A stretch of 64,000 nucleotides of DNA, taken from assembly GCF_011440275.1 (NCBI RefSeq), contig NZ_JAAOIV010000007.1, forward strand, positions 1 through 64,000, given 5' to 3'. The position numbers were made by a program, and so were the translations under genes. Every line of letters begins with the position of its first letter. Position 1 is the first letter of the stretch. The DNA comes from Metallococcus carri (lineage in GTDB: Bacteria > Actinomycetota > Actinomycetes > Actinomycetales > Dermatophilaceae). Of this stretch, positions 9,153 to 17,871 are shown piece by piece. The notes under the pieces were generated by a model. That model saw only the letters and a program-made list of their open reading frames with translations, searched no databases and was not told the origin of the DNA.

Positions 9153-10390
9153 CAGAGCACCCCCCACGTGCCGACGGCTCCGACCCCCGAGCGGCAGCCG
9201 TCCTCGTGGAAGCCCCAGCCGTGATAAGCCCCGGCATACACCGTGTGCTCGGTCGCGAGGGTGGGCAGCAGGCGCTGCGCGCGCACCGCCGCGAGGTCGT
9301 AGATCGGATGCTCGTAGTCCATCCGGGCGACGATCGCCGCCGGATCGATGCGGTCGGCGGCGTTGAGCGTGACGAGCAGCGGCGTGGAGTCCGGCAAGCC
9401 CTGCAGCCGGTTCATCCAGTAGGTCACCACGGGTGCGCCCTCGCCGACAAGGAAGTTCCACGAGGCCCGCGCGCGAGTGGCTCGGGGCAGCAGGGAGAGG
9501 TCGCTATGCAGCACAGTTGCGTTGCGGGAGTAGCGAAATGCACCCAGCACGTCCTTCTCGGCGGGCGTCGGGTCGGCGAGCAGGGCGAGCGCCTCGTCGG
9601 CATGAGTGGCGATGACCACCCGGTCGAACTCGTGCGAGCCGGAGTCGGTCGCGACCGTCACACCGTCGGTATGCCGGGTCACCGTGCGTGCCGCTTCACC
9701 GCGCCGGACATGCTGCAGTCGCGCGGCCACCCGCTCTACATAGGTCGCCGAACCGCCGACGACGGTGCGCCACTGCGGCGAACCGGTGACATCGAGCATC
9801 CCGTGGTGCTGCAGGAAGCGGAAGAGATAGCGCGCCGGATAGTCCAGTGCGACGCCGGTGCCGGAGGACCAGACACAGGCGACCAGCGGCACGGCATACC
9901 ACCGCACGAAGGGCTCGGGATAGCCGCGCACGAACTCGCCAAAAGTGGTCTGGTCGGTGTCGTCGGTCGCCCCGAGGAAGGCTTGTGCTTCGCGATGAAA
10001 ACGCTTGACCGACAACAACATTGACCAGTAGTCACGGTCCGCGAGCTGACGGGGACGGGCAACGAAACCGGCCGCCCCGCGACCCCCGGCATACTCCAGT
10101 CCGGTCTGCTCGTCGCGGATGCTCATCGACATCTCGGTGTCGCGCACCTGCACACCGAGCTCGTTGAAGAGGCGGGTGAGCAGCGGGTAGGTGCGGTCGT
10201 TGTGGACGATGAAGCCGCTGTCCACGCGCAACCCGTCGACGGTGTGAGTGTGCGCGTGACCGCCGAGCCGCTCCTGCGCCTCGAAGAGGGTGACCTCGTG
10301 CGAGCGCGCGAGCAGGTGCACGGCGGTCAGCCCGGACACGCCGGCACCGACGACCGCGATCCGGGCGCCTGGGGACACAGTGGTCGTCAT
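9149..10390 (-). CDS. FAD/NAD(P)-binding oxidoreductase (amine-oxidase fold)
   Basis: A 413-residue flavoprotein. The N-terminal Rossmann motif is VVGAGVSGLTAVHLL, followed by LFEAQERLGGHAHT, typical of the amine oxidase/phytoene desaturase-like group (Rv0449c type). The ATG at 10390 begins about seven bases after the -10 box of the SigK-type promoter, so the message is probably leaderless. It is the first gene of the three-gene lipid operon, with both downstream junctions overlapping by four bases. The substrate is unknown. Partners imply oxidation of an unsaturated or modified acyl chain. Confidence 0.88.
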   Translation of the reverse strand: MTTTVSPGARIAVVGAGVSGLTAVHLLARSHEVTLFEAQERLGGHAHTHTVDGLRVDSGFIVHNDRTYPLLTRLFNELGVQVRDTEMSMSIRDEQTGLEYAGGRGAAGFVARPRQLADRDYWSMLLSVKRFHREAQAFLGATDDTDQTTFGEFVRGYPEPFVRWYAVPLVACVWSSGTGVALDYPARYLFRFLQHHGMLDVTGSPQWRTVVGGSATYVERVAARLQHVRRGEAARTVTRHTDGVTVATDSGSHEFDRVVIATHADEALALLADPTPAEKDVLGAFRYSRNATVLHSDLSLLPRATRARASWNFLVGEGAPVVTYWMNRLQGLPDSTPLLVTLNAADRIDPAAIVARMDYEHPIYDLAAVRAQRLLPTLATEHTVYAGAYHGWGFHEDGCRSGVGAVGTWGVLW

Positions 10391-10396
10391 ACCGGT

Positions 10397-10424
10397 GATT
10401 CGGTGCCCTCGACCCGGTGGATGG
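10397..10424 (-). promoter_or_regulatory. SigK-type promoter of the FAD oxidoreductase-DUF1365-Cfa operon
   Basis: On the minus strand CCATCC (10424-10419), a 15-base spacer, and CCGAATC (10403-10397). Six bases then separate the -10 box from the ATG at 10390. This predicts transcription starting at or within a base or two of the start codon. The boxes are identical to those before sigK. Confidence 0.8.
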
Positions 10425-10432
10425 GACCAGAC

Positions 10433-10460
10433 CCATCCGATCCGCGGTCCGTGCCGAACC
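10433..10460 (+). promoter_or_regulatory. SigK-type promoter of the divergent cyclopropane synthase-like gene
   Basis: CCATCC (10433-10438), a 15-base spacer, then CCGAACC (10454-10460), one base different from the other two copies. Seven bases follow before the ATG at 10468, again pointing to a leaderless message. The -35 box faces that of the opposite promoter, with eight bases between them. Confidence 0.72.
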
Positions 10461-10467
10461 ACCCCGT

Positions 10468-11724
10468 ATGACGACGCTGCTCACCCCCGCGCCGACCACC
10501 GGATCCGTTGCCGAACGGTTGGAACGCGCGCTCGCGCCGCTGCTGAAGGGTCCGCTGCCGGTGCGGCTGACCGCCTGGGACGGCTCGAGCGTCGGGCCGC
10601 GACTCGGACCGGGCGTGGTGATCCGCGACCCGGCCGCGCTGCGTCGGCTGCTGTGGCATCCGGGTGAGCTCGGTGCCGCCCAGGCTTATGTGACCGGCGA
10701 GCTCGACATCGACGGCGACGCCGGTGTGGCGCTCGACCTGGCCCGTGCGGCATTCACCGAGCGTGAGCTGACCGGGCTCGACCGTCGCGCGCTCGTGCGT
10801 CAGCTGCCCGAACTTGCCTCTCTTGCAAAGGAATTCGGCGCACTCGCGACACCGCCTGCTCCCCCGGCCAGCCAGGCCCGGTTGCGTGGCCGGCTGCACT
10901 CGCTCGGTCGTGACCGGTCGGCGATCAGCCACCACTACGACCTGTCCAACGAGTTCTACGCGCTGATCCTCGACCCGCACATGGCCTATTCGTGCGCCTA
11001 TTTCACCGATGGCCCGGACATGCCGCTCGAGCAGGCCCAGGCCGCCAAGCTCGACCTGGTCTGCCGCAAGCTCGGCTTGAGCGAGGGGTCGCGGCTGCTC
11101 GACGTCGGCTGTGGGTGGGGTTCGCTGTCGCTGTATGCCGCTGAGCATTTCGGCGCGCAGGTCACCGGGCTGACGATCGCGCGCGAGCAGAAGGAGTTCA
11201 TCGACGCCCGCATTCGTGAGCGTGGGCTGGGCGATCGCGTCACCATCGAATTGCGCGACTATCGCGAGGTCACGGGCGAGTTCGACGCCGCGGCCAGCAT
11301 TGAGATGGGTGAGCACGTCGGTCAGGCCAACTACCCGACGTATGTCGAGGTGCTGCGCCGCTCGGTGCGCCCCGGCGGGCACGTGTTGATCCAGCAGATG
11401 TCGCGCCGCGGCAAGCATCCGGGCGGCGGTCCGTTCATCGAGGCGTTCATCGCACCCGACATGCACATGCGACCGGTCGGCGAAACCGTCGAGCTGATCG
11501 AGGCTGGTGGCCTGGAGGTGCGCGGCGTGCAGGCCCTGCGTGAGCACTATGTCTGGACGGTCGATGCCTGGGCGGACACCTTCGAGACCAACCGGGACCG
11601 CGCCGTCGAGCTGGTCGGCGAAGAAGTGGCCCGGGTCTGGCGGCTCTACCTGATCGGCGGCGGGCAGGCCTTCCGCGACGGCCGGATGGGCGTCGACCAG
11701 ATCCTGGCCCGCCGCCCCGCCTGA
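10468..11724 (+). CDS. Cyclopropane-fatty-acyl-phospholipid synthase family methyltransferase
   Basis: A 418-residue second Cfa-type SAM methyltransferase. It has ISHHYDLSNEFYALILDPHM, the SAM motif LLDVGCGWGSLSLYAA and the bicarbonate-site region ASIEMGEHVGQANYPTY. An in-frame ATG at 10417 would add 17 residues but lies upstream of the promoter, so 10468 is preferred. It is divergent from the FAD oxidoreductase operon and shares the SigK-type promoter region. Two cyclopropane synthase paralogues under one sigma factor suggest that membrane lipid remodelling is the main output of the system. Product specificity cannot be told from sequence. Confidence 0.88.
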   Translation: MTTLLTPAPTTGSVAERLERALAPLLKGPLPVRLTAWDGSSVGPRLGPGVVIRDPAALRRLLWHPGELGAAQAYVTGELDIDGDAGVALDLARAAFTERELTGLDRRALVRQLPELASLAKEFGALATPPAPPASQARLRGRLHSLGRDRSAISHHYDLSNEFYALILDPHMAYSCAYFTDGPDMPLEQAQAAKLDLVCRKLGLSEGSRLLDVGCGWGSLSLYAAEHFGAQVTGLTIAREQKEFIDARIRERGLGDRVTIELRDYREVTGEFDAAASIEMGEHVGQANYPTYVEVLRRSVRPGGHVLIQQMSRRGKHPGGGPFIEAFIAPDMHMRPVGETVELIEAGGLEVRGVQALREHYVWTVDAWADTFETNRDRAVELVGEEVARVWRLYLIGGGQAFRDGRMGVDQILARRPA

Positions 11725-11837
11725 CCACGCCGTGGGGGGGCGGCCTCCGGGACGTGGTCGCTATAACCGCCGGAAACCTCTACTACGGGTGTAATCCACC
11801 CGCACGCGCCTCGCGCCGACGCGCGCCACGCGAGAAA

Positions 11838-11950
11838 ATGGTTCCCATGCGCCTCTACACCGCCGTCATCGACTGCCTCGACCTGAACACCCAGGCTCAT
11901 TGGTGGGCGGACGCACTCGGCTGGCAGGTCGTCTACGAGGACGAGCACGA
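11838..11950 (+). pseudogene. Truncated VOC/glyoxalase-family gene (N-terminal fragment)
   Basis: The reading MRLYTAVIDCLDLNTQAHWW then ADALGWQVVYEDEHEA is the first beta-alpha-beta unit of a VOC-superfamily (glyoxalase/bleomycin-resistance-like) protein. Homology stops sharply at about 11946-11950. The rest of the frame (to 12146) is out of frame with an antiporter gene and has no VOC character. At least two thirds of the domain are missing, so it cannot work. Confidence 0.75.
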
Positions 11951-12829
11951 GGCGCCGCGGACATCCAGGTCGAGGGCCCGACCACGGGTGGGATGGCGCA
12001 GGACTGCGAGCAGATCGAGGACGAATCGGACGAGGTCCGCTTCTCCCTCACCGCCGAGGCCGGCCTCAACGACGGCCTCGCCTTCCCGTTCGTCTACGCC
12101 GCGATCTACCTCGCGACGCTCGGCGGGGTGCAGCAGTGGGGGCTGAAGTGGGTGGCCTGGGAGGTCGTCGGCCGCACGGTCATCGGCGTCGTCGTCGGTA
12201 TGGCGGTGGGCTGGCTGCTCGCCAAGATCGCCTTCCGCGCCCCCACCTCGGTGCGCGCGTCCGAGCTGGGCGACCCGCTCTTCGTCGTCGTCGTGCCGTT
12301 CGTGGCGTATGCCGCCGGCGAACTCGCCCACGGGTGGGGATTCCTGTCGGTGTTTGTCTGCGCGATGACGCTGCGGCACGCCGACCGCGGTCACGACTAT
12401 CACGACTCGATGCACGGGGTGATCGAGCGGCTGGAGCGGCTGTTCACTCTGGTCGTGCTGCTGCTGCTCGGTGCCGCGCTCACCAACGGGCTGCTCGGCT
12501 CGCTCACCTGGGGAGCGGTCGGTTTCGGCCTGCTGCTGGTCTTCGTGATCCGGCCGGTCGTCGCGTGGATCGCGTTGGGCCGCAGTCGATCTCCCGACCA
12601 CGTGCTCGACGGCCAGCTCGGTCCGCGGGAGCGGATCGTGGCGGCCTTCTTCGGCGTGCGCGGCGTCGGCTCGATCTACTACATCGCCTACGCCACCTCC
12701 AAGCACTCCTTCCCGCAGGAGCGGCTGCTGTGGTCGGCCTTGGCCTTCACCATCGTGCTGTCGGTGGTCGTCCACGGCCTGACCGCGACACCGGCGATGC
12801 GGTGGCTCGAGCGCGTCCGGCCAAGCTGA
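11951..12829 (+). pseudogene. NhaP/CPA1-type Na+/H+ antiporter, N-terminally truncated
   Basis: From about 11951 the frame reads GAADIQVEGPTTGG then DEVRFSLTAEAGLNDGLAFPFVYAAIYL, the core of CPA1 cation:proton antiporters (the family has PVLAADVQVGPP...EVRFALTSEAGLNDG). About eight hydrophobic segments follow to the stop. The first roughly 130-150 residues, holding the initial helices, are missing and replaced by the VOC fragment in another frame. An internal ATG (11994) could give a 278-residue product, but without the N-terminal bundle transport is unlikely. The downstream part is free of frameshifts, so the event may be recent. Confidence 0.8.
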
Positions 12830-12935
12830 GAGAAACCTGGGAATTCAAACAGGTGACGCACAGCATCGGACGGGTCTAGGTTCCACTCTGGTGGCTCGTG
12901 ACCCCCGAGCGGGCCCGGATATCGAAGGAACCATC

Positions 12936-15707
12936 GTGGCCAAGAAGCGTTGGAGCAAGAAGCGGATCACGACCGCCACCGCGGTCGCAGCGATCGCCGT
13001 GGCCGGCTCCGGTCTGGCGATCGTCGGACCCGAGCACGCCTGGGAGACCCTGGCCGGCAAGCAGGAATCCAAGGACTCGCTCAAGGAGTTCGTCAAGGAG
13101 CACAAGGGCATCAACCGTCACTCGCAGGCCGCTGCCACGGTGATGGAAAAGCTGGAAGGCGGTGCCGAGACGGCATACGGCCCGAACCAGTGGAACTACG
13201 AAAACCTCGCGTTCCCGCGCTCGGCGGTCGCCGCAGCCCAGCAGCAGGGGTCGCGGTCGGCCTTCCAGGCAGCGGCCAAGCGTGGCGGCCCGCCGAATGT
13301 CGGCACCTGGAGCCCGCTCGCGACCTCCAACTATGTGCCGGGCGAGGTGACCTACACCGGCAACCCCAGCCACGTCTCGGGCCGCACCACTTCTGTGGTC
13401 GTCGCGCCGGACAGCAAGACCGCCTACATCGGCACGGCCGGCGGCGGCGTCTGGAAGACCGATGACGTCACGGCGGCCAGCCCGACCTGGCGCTCGATCG
13501 GCGACTCCCTGCCCAGCCAGGCGATCGGCACGCTCACCCTCGCCGGCAACACGCTGTATGTCGGCACCGGCGAGCCCAACGGTTCCTCGGACTCCGAGGC
13601 CGGGGTCGGTCTGTTCAAGTCCACCGATGGCGGTGCCAGCTTCACCCAGGTCACCGGGTTCAACGCCTACTCCAAGGACCGCGGCATCTCCTCGGTCGCG
13701 GTCGACCCGACCAACGCCCAGCACCTGCTCGTCGGCACCCAGGTCGCCCGTCACGGCGCCTCGTCGGTCAACGGTGGCCGGATGACGCCGCCGGACGCTC
13801 CGCGGATCGGCCTGTTCGAGTCCACCGACGGTGGTGCCACCTGGACCCAGGTCATCGACGAGCCGCAGGACACCGTGAACCCCGCCACCGCCAACGGCGC
13901 CGACTTCTTCCGCGGTGGCGTGACCAAGGTGGCCTTCGACCCGAATAACCCGGGCACCACCTATGCCTCCGTGAGCGATTACGGGCTCTACCGGCGCAAG
14001 GCGGGCGAGGCGGCATACAGCCGGATCTACACGATCGGCACGCCCGGTTCGACCGCGACCTCCTCCAGCAGCCGGCTGGAGTTCGCGGTGACCACCAAGA
14101 ACGCCAAGACCCGCATTTACCTGGGTGACGCGACCAAGTTCAACAACGCGGTCGCCGGGCTGATGCGCACCGACGACGCGCAGGCGGCGGCGGTCACCTG
14201 GACCACGCTGTCCGACCCCAACAAGAGCAGCACCGGCTACGACAGCTACAACTTCTGCCAGGGCCAGTGCTCCTACGACATGGTGGTGTCCTCACCCCCC
14301 GGTCGCCCGGACACGGTGCTGCTGTCGGGCTCGATGAACTACAACGAGATCTTCACCGCCCACCAGCCGAGCAACGGCCGGGCCATCGTCCGCTCGACCA
14401 ATGCCGGTGTGTCGTTCACCGACATGACCAATGACACCCAGAACAACGGCCTGCACCCCGACCAGCACGCGCTGGCGTTCCTGCCGAACAACCCGGACAA
14501 GTGGGTGCTCGGTGACGACGGTGGTGTCGCGGTCGAGTCCGGCCCGTTCGTCGACAAGTCGGCCGACTGCACCAACCGCGGCCTCGGCGCGCAGGACCTC
14601 GCCAACTGCAAGCGCTGGCTGTCGGCGGTCCCGACCTCCAACAAGGAGGTCAACTCGGGTCTGCAGACGCTGCAGTTCCAGTCGGTGTCGGTCGGCCCGA
14701 ACGGTGTGCTGCAGGGCGGCACCCAGGACAACGGCACCTGGGAGTCCGACCTCGGTGGCTGGTCGGAGTCGGTCGGCGGTGACGGCGGCAACTCCTACAT
14801 CGACCCGTCCAACAGCAACATCCGGATGCACACCTACTACAACCCGCAGTTCGACGTGAACTTCCGCGGGGCGTCCCCGACCGGGTGGAACTGGATCGCC
14901 GACCCGCTGCTGGAGTCGGGCGAATCGTCCTCGTTCTACGTCCCGGTGGAAGGTGACAAGACGGCTCCGGGCACGGTCTACACCGGCCTGCAGCGCGTCT
15001 GGCGCACCACCGACAACGGCGGCAGCCAGGCCTACCTGGAGAAGCACTGCAACGAGTTCACCGGTGACTTCACCCAGACCTGTGGTGACTGGAAGCCGCT
15101 CGGTGGCGCGAACGGCGACCTGTCCGGGTCGGCGTACGGCGCGGACTATGCCGGCCCCGGCAACTACGTGGTCAACATCGCCCACGCTCAGCGCAAGACC
15201 AACATCATGTGGGCGGCGACCCGTCGCGGCCGGCTGTTCATCTCGGGCAACGCCAACGCCGCTGACCCGGCCGCGGTGACCTACACCCGGCTGGACCAGA
15301 CCGCCAAGGGCGACAAGCTGCCGGCGCGGTTCGTGTCGGGCATCAGCCTCGACCCGGCCAACCCGTACCACGCGATCGTGTCCTACAGCGGCTACTCGGC
15401 ATACGCCGCCGGAGGCCATGTCTACGACGTGACCTACGACCCGGCCAGCAAGACCATCACCAGCAAGGACATCTCCGGCAACATCGGCGACGTGCCGGTG
15501 CGCGCGGTGGCCTACGACTGGCGCACCAAGTCGGTCTACGCCGCGACTGACTGGGGCGTGCTGACCGCGGCCAATGGTTCGAACAACTACCTGGCGACCA
15601 CCGGTATGCCGCAGGTGGCCGTCTACGGCCTCACCCTGGACGACGCGGGCAAGCGGCTCTACGCCGCCACCCACGGCCGCGGCGTCTACGTGAACCGCAC
15701 CAACTGA
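12936..15707 (+). CDS. Large secreted beta-propeller protein (sialidase/VPS10-like Asp-box repeats)
   Basis: A 923-residue protein with a Sec-type signal sequence: KKRWSKKR, then a hydrophobic core of about 20 residues. The body has repeated Asp-box-like turns (KSTDGGASFTQ, ESTDGGATWTQ, RTTDNGGSQ) and SVAVDPTNAQH / KVAFDPNNPGT blade motifs, as in sialidase/sortilin-type propellers. It spans probably two propellers with conserved Asn/Gly/Thr-rich loops. I chose GTG 12936, which has GAAGGAA eight bases upstream. An in-frame GTG at 12891 lacks a ribosome site. No LPxTG or other anchor is seen, so it is probably released or loosely surface bound. No catalytic sialidase arginine triad could be assigned, so I do not call it an enzyme. 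A strong hairpin terminator follows. Confidence 0.82.
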   Translation: MAKKRWSKKRITTATAVAAIAVAGSGLAIVGPEHAWETLAGKQESKDSLKEFVKEHKGINRHSQAAATVMEKLEGGAETAYGPNQWNYENLAFPRSAVAAAQQQGSRSAFQAAAKRGGPPNVGTWSPLATSNYVPGEVTYTGNPSHVSGRTTSVVVAPDSKTAYIGTAGGGVWKTDDVTAASPTWRSIGDSLPSQAIGTLTLAGNTLYVGTGEPNGSSDSEAGVGLFKSTDGGASFTQVTGFNAYSKDRGISSVAVDPTNAQHLLVGTQVARHGASSVNGGRMTPPDAPRIGLFESTDGGATWTQVIDEPQDTVNPATANGADFFRGGVTKVAFDPNNPGTTYASVSDYGLYRRKAGEAAYSRIYTIGTPGSTATSSSSRLEFAVTTKNAKTRIYLGDATKFNNAVAGLMRTDDAQAAAVTWTTLSDPNKSSTGYDSYNFCQGQCSYDMVVSSPPGRPDTVLLSGSMNYNEIFTAHQPSNGRAIVRSTNAGVSFTDMTNDTQNNGLHPDQHALAFLPNNPDKWVLGDDGGVAVESGPFVDKSADCTNRGLGAQDLANCKRWLSAVPTSNKEVNSGLQTLQFQSVSVGPNGVLQGGTQDNGTWESDLGGWSESVGGDGGNSYIDPSNSNIRMHTYYNPQFDVNFRGASPTGWNWIADPLLESGESSSFYVPVEGDKTAPGTVYTGLQRVWRTTDNGGSQAYLEKHCNEFTGDFTQTCGDWKPLGGANGDLSGSAYGADYAGPGNYVVNIAHAQRKTNIMWAATRRGRLFISGNANAADPAAVTYTRLDQTAKGDKLPARFVSGISLDPANPYHAIVSYSGYSAYAAGGHVYDVTYDPASKTITSKDISGNIGDVPVRAVAYDWRTKSVYAATDWGVLTAANGSNNYLATTGMPQVAVYGLTLDDAGKRLYAATHGRGVYVNRTN

Positions 15708-15721
15708 GGTTTTCCCTCTCG

Positions 15722-15757
15722 GCGGGCCCCGTCACCTTCACCGGTGGCGGGGCCCGC
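15722..15757 (+). terminator. Hairpin terminator after the beta-propeller gene
   Basis: Arms GCGGGCCCCGTCACC (15722-15736) and GGTGGCGGGGCCCGC (15743-15757) pair over 15 bp with one G-T pair and a six-base loop. It starts 15 bases after the stop. The T-tract is poor, as is common in high-GC actinobacteria. Confidence 0.8.
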
Positions 15758-15816
15758 GTTCGTCATACCCGGGGGTATGCCGTGGGCTTCCAGCCCGGTC
15801 GGCTAGGACTGGAGGC

Positions 15817-16572
15817 ATGACTTTTCGACTGACGTCCGTGCCCGCAGCCGACGGCGATGCCGAGGCGATCATCGCGACTCCCGCCTCGGGTTCGGGTCCG
15901 TGGCCAGGCGTGCTGATGTTCATGGACGCGATCGGGTTGCGGCCGCGCCTGCAGGACATGGCGCAGGAACTCGCTGACGAGGGCTATGTCGTGCTCGCGC
16001 CGAACCTCTTCTACCGCGCGGCGTCGGTCGCTGACATTGCGCCGACCGCGCCGCTCGACACCCCCGAGGCGCGGGAGGCGCATTTCGGCAAGCTGCGGCC
16101 GTTGATGAGCGGGTTGACCTCGGCTCAATCCACCGCCGACACGGCCGTCTGGCTGGACGCGCTGCGCTCCCGCGATGACGTGGCGGACGGTCCGGTGGGA
16201 GTGGTGGGCTTCTGCATGGGCGTGCGGCTGGCGCTGCGCGCGGCCGGTGCGCATCCGGACCTGGTCAAGGCCGTCGCCGGCTTCCACGGTGGAGGCCTCG
16301 TCACCGACGACGCCGACAGCCCACACCGCGCAATCGCTTCTGCCACAGCCGAATTCGTGCTCGGTGGCGCGGACCATGACGACTCGTTGCCGCCCGCTGC
16401 GGTGCAGACGCTCAGCGATGAGTTCGAGCGCGCCGGGCTGGTCGCCGACAACACGATCTACCCCGATGCGCCGCACGGTTTCACGATGGCCGACACGGCG
16501 GCATACCAGCAGGCCGGCGCCCAGCGCGCGTTCGCCGCGACGGTCGACCTCCTCGGCCGCACCCTGCGCTGA
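15817..16572 (+). CDS. Dienelactone hydrolase family protein
   Basis: A 251-residue alpha/beta hydrolase of the dienelactone hydrolase family. The nucleophile elbow is GFCMGVRL (Cys), and the catalytic His lies in DAPHGFTMAD near the C-terminus. The acid is likely the Asp in GGADHDDSLPP. It is monocistronic, between the propeller gene and a convergent protease gene. DLH proteins open lactone rings in aromatic degradation, but many are general esterases. No ring-cleavage genes lie nearby, so the substrate stays unknown. Confidence 0.88.
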   Translation: MTFRLTSVPAADGDAEAIIATPASGSGPWPGVLMFMDAIGLRPRLQDMAQELADEGYVVLAPNLFYRAASVADIAPTAPLDTPEAREAHFGKLRPLMSGLTSAQSTADTAVWLDALRSRDDVADGPVGVVGFCMGVRLALRAAGAHPDLVKAVAGFHGGGLVTDDADSPHRAIASATAEFVLGGADHDDSLPPAAVQTLSDEFERAGLVADNTIYPDAPHGFTMADTAAYQQAGAQRAFAATVDLLGRTLR

Positions 16573-16601
16573 GGCGCGGCCCGACGGTGACCCGGTGAGC
16601 G

Positions 16602-17747
16602 TCAGTTCACCGTGGAGGTGCCCAAGGTCAGCTTCGCGGTGTGTGTGGTGCCCGCCTCATCGACCCAACTGACCGACACCTGTTGGCCGGGGTAGTAACC
16701 GTTCATGACCGAGCTCAGGTCACCGGAGTTGGCGATCTGCTGGCCGCCGACGGCGGTGAGGGTCGAGCCGGCGGTGATCCCCGCGGACGCAGCACCCGTG
16801 CCGTCGACGACGCCGACGATCGCCACACCCGCGCCGCCGCGGCCGGAGGACGGCTGCACCTGCACCCCGAGCGCGGCCCGCGGGCCGATGTGGTTGGTCG
16901 CGGTGCGGGTGCCCTTCTCGATCAGCTGGGCCACCGACATCGCCGACTGGATCGGGATCGCGTATCCCTCGGTGCTTCCGGTCGCCTGGGTGCCCACGCT
17001 CTGCCCGTTGCTCGCCGAGGCGGCGGTGTCAACACCGACGACCTGGCCGGTGCTGTTGAACAGCGGGCCGCCGGAGTAGCCCGGCACGATCGGCGCATCG
17101 GTCTGGATCAGGCCGGTGAGCTGTTCAGCCCCGGCAAGCGACCCTTCATCCGAGGCGGTGATCTGCCGGTTGGTCGCCACCACCGTGCCGCTCGCGGCAT
17201 ACAGCACGCCCTCGCCGTTGCCCTGCCCGACGGCGGTGACCTTGTCGCCGACGGAAGCGGTGGAGCCGAGCTTGGCCACCGCCATCCCGGAGGCATCCTG
17301 CAGCTTCAGCACGGCGATGTCGCGCGACGAGTCGTGCCCGACAACCGTTGCGGTATAACGCTTTCCGTTGGGCACCACCGCTCGCACCTGGGTCGACCCC
17401 TGGACCACGTGGTAGTTGGTCAGCACGTAACCGTCGGAGCTGAGCACGATCCCGGTGCCCGCTCCCTCGCCGCCCGGCACGACCGTGTCGATCATCACGA
17501 CACCGGCGGCGTTGCTGGTCACCGTCGTGCCGTTGCGCGTGGCCTGCGACTGCTCGGACTGCGAGGGAGTGGGCGTCGATCCGTCACTGCCCGGCGACTG
17601 CGGCGTCGTGGGCGAGGCGTATGCCGGACCGCTCACCGTCGGGCCCCCGACCGTGAGATAGCGGTCCGCGGCATACACGCCCGCCGCGGGGCCGACGGCA
17701 AGGGTGGCGACGGCGGCTGCGGCGAGAGCCACGGAACGAGTCCTCAT
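16602..17747 (-). CDS. HtrA/DegP-like secreted trypsin-type serine protease with PDZ domain
   Basis: A 381-residue protein. An N-terminal signal/anchor (RSVALAAAAVATLAVGPAAGV) is followed by a Ser/Pro/Thr-rich linker, a trypsin-like domain and a C-terminal PDZ domain (GVQVQPSSGRGG onward). Catalytic residues are visible: His in LTNYHVV, Asp in SSRDIAVLKL, and Ser in PGYSGGPL. The usual motif is GNSGGP, so Tyr replaces Asn just before the serine. The ATG at 17747 has AGGGAGA upstream. The likely role is quality control of exported or surface proteins. It converges on the dienelactone hydrolase. Confidence 0.88.
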   Translation of the reverse strand: MRTRSVALAAAAVATLAVGPAAGVYAADRYLTVGGPTVSGPAYASPTTPQSPGSDGSTPTPSQSEQSQATRNGTTVTSNAAGVVMIDTVVPGGEGAGTGIVLSSDGYVLTNYHVVQGSTQVRAVVPNGKRYTATVVGHDSSRDIAVLKLQDASGMAVAKLGSTASVGDKVTAVGQGNGEGVLYAASGTVVATNRQITASDEGSLAGAEQLTGLIQTDAPIVPGYSGGPLFNSTGQVVGVDTAASASNGQSVGTQATGSTEGYAIPIQSAMSVAQLIEKGTRTATNHIGPRAALGVQVQPSSGRGGAGVAIVGVVDGTGAASAGITAGSTLTAVGGQQIANSGDLSSVMNGYYPGQQVSVSWVDEAGTTHTAKLTLGTSTVN

Positions 17748-17871
17748 GACGAATCTCCCTGGAATCGAAGGTGATCCCATTGCACGCCCCTCAGCAGTGG
17801 GACCTGTGGGCGGGCCCTATGGGCCGGCTATGAGCCGACGGCAGCCACCCGGTATGCCGGGATGCTTCGGC

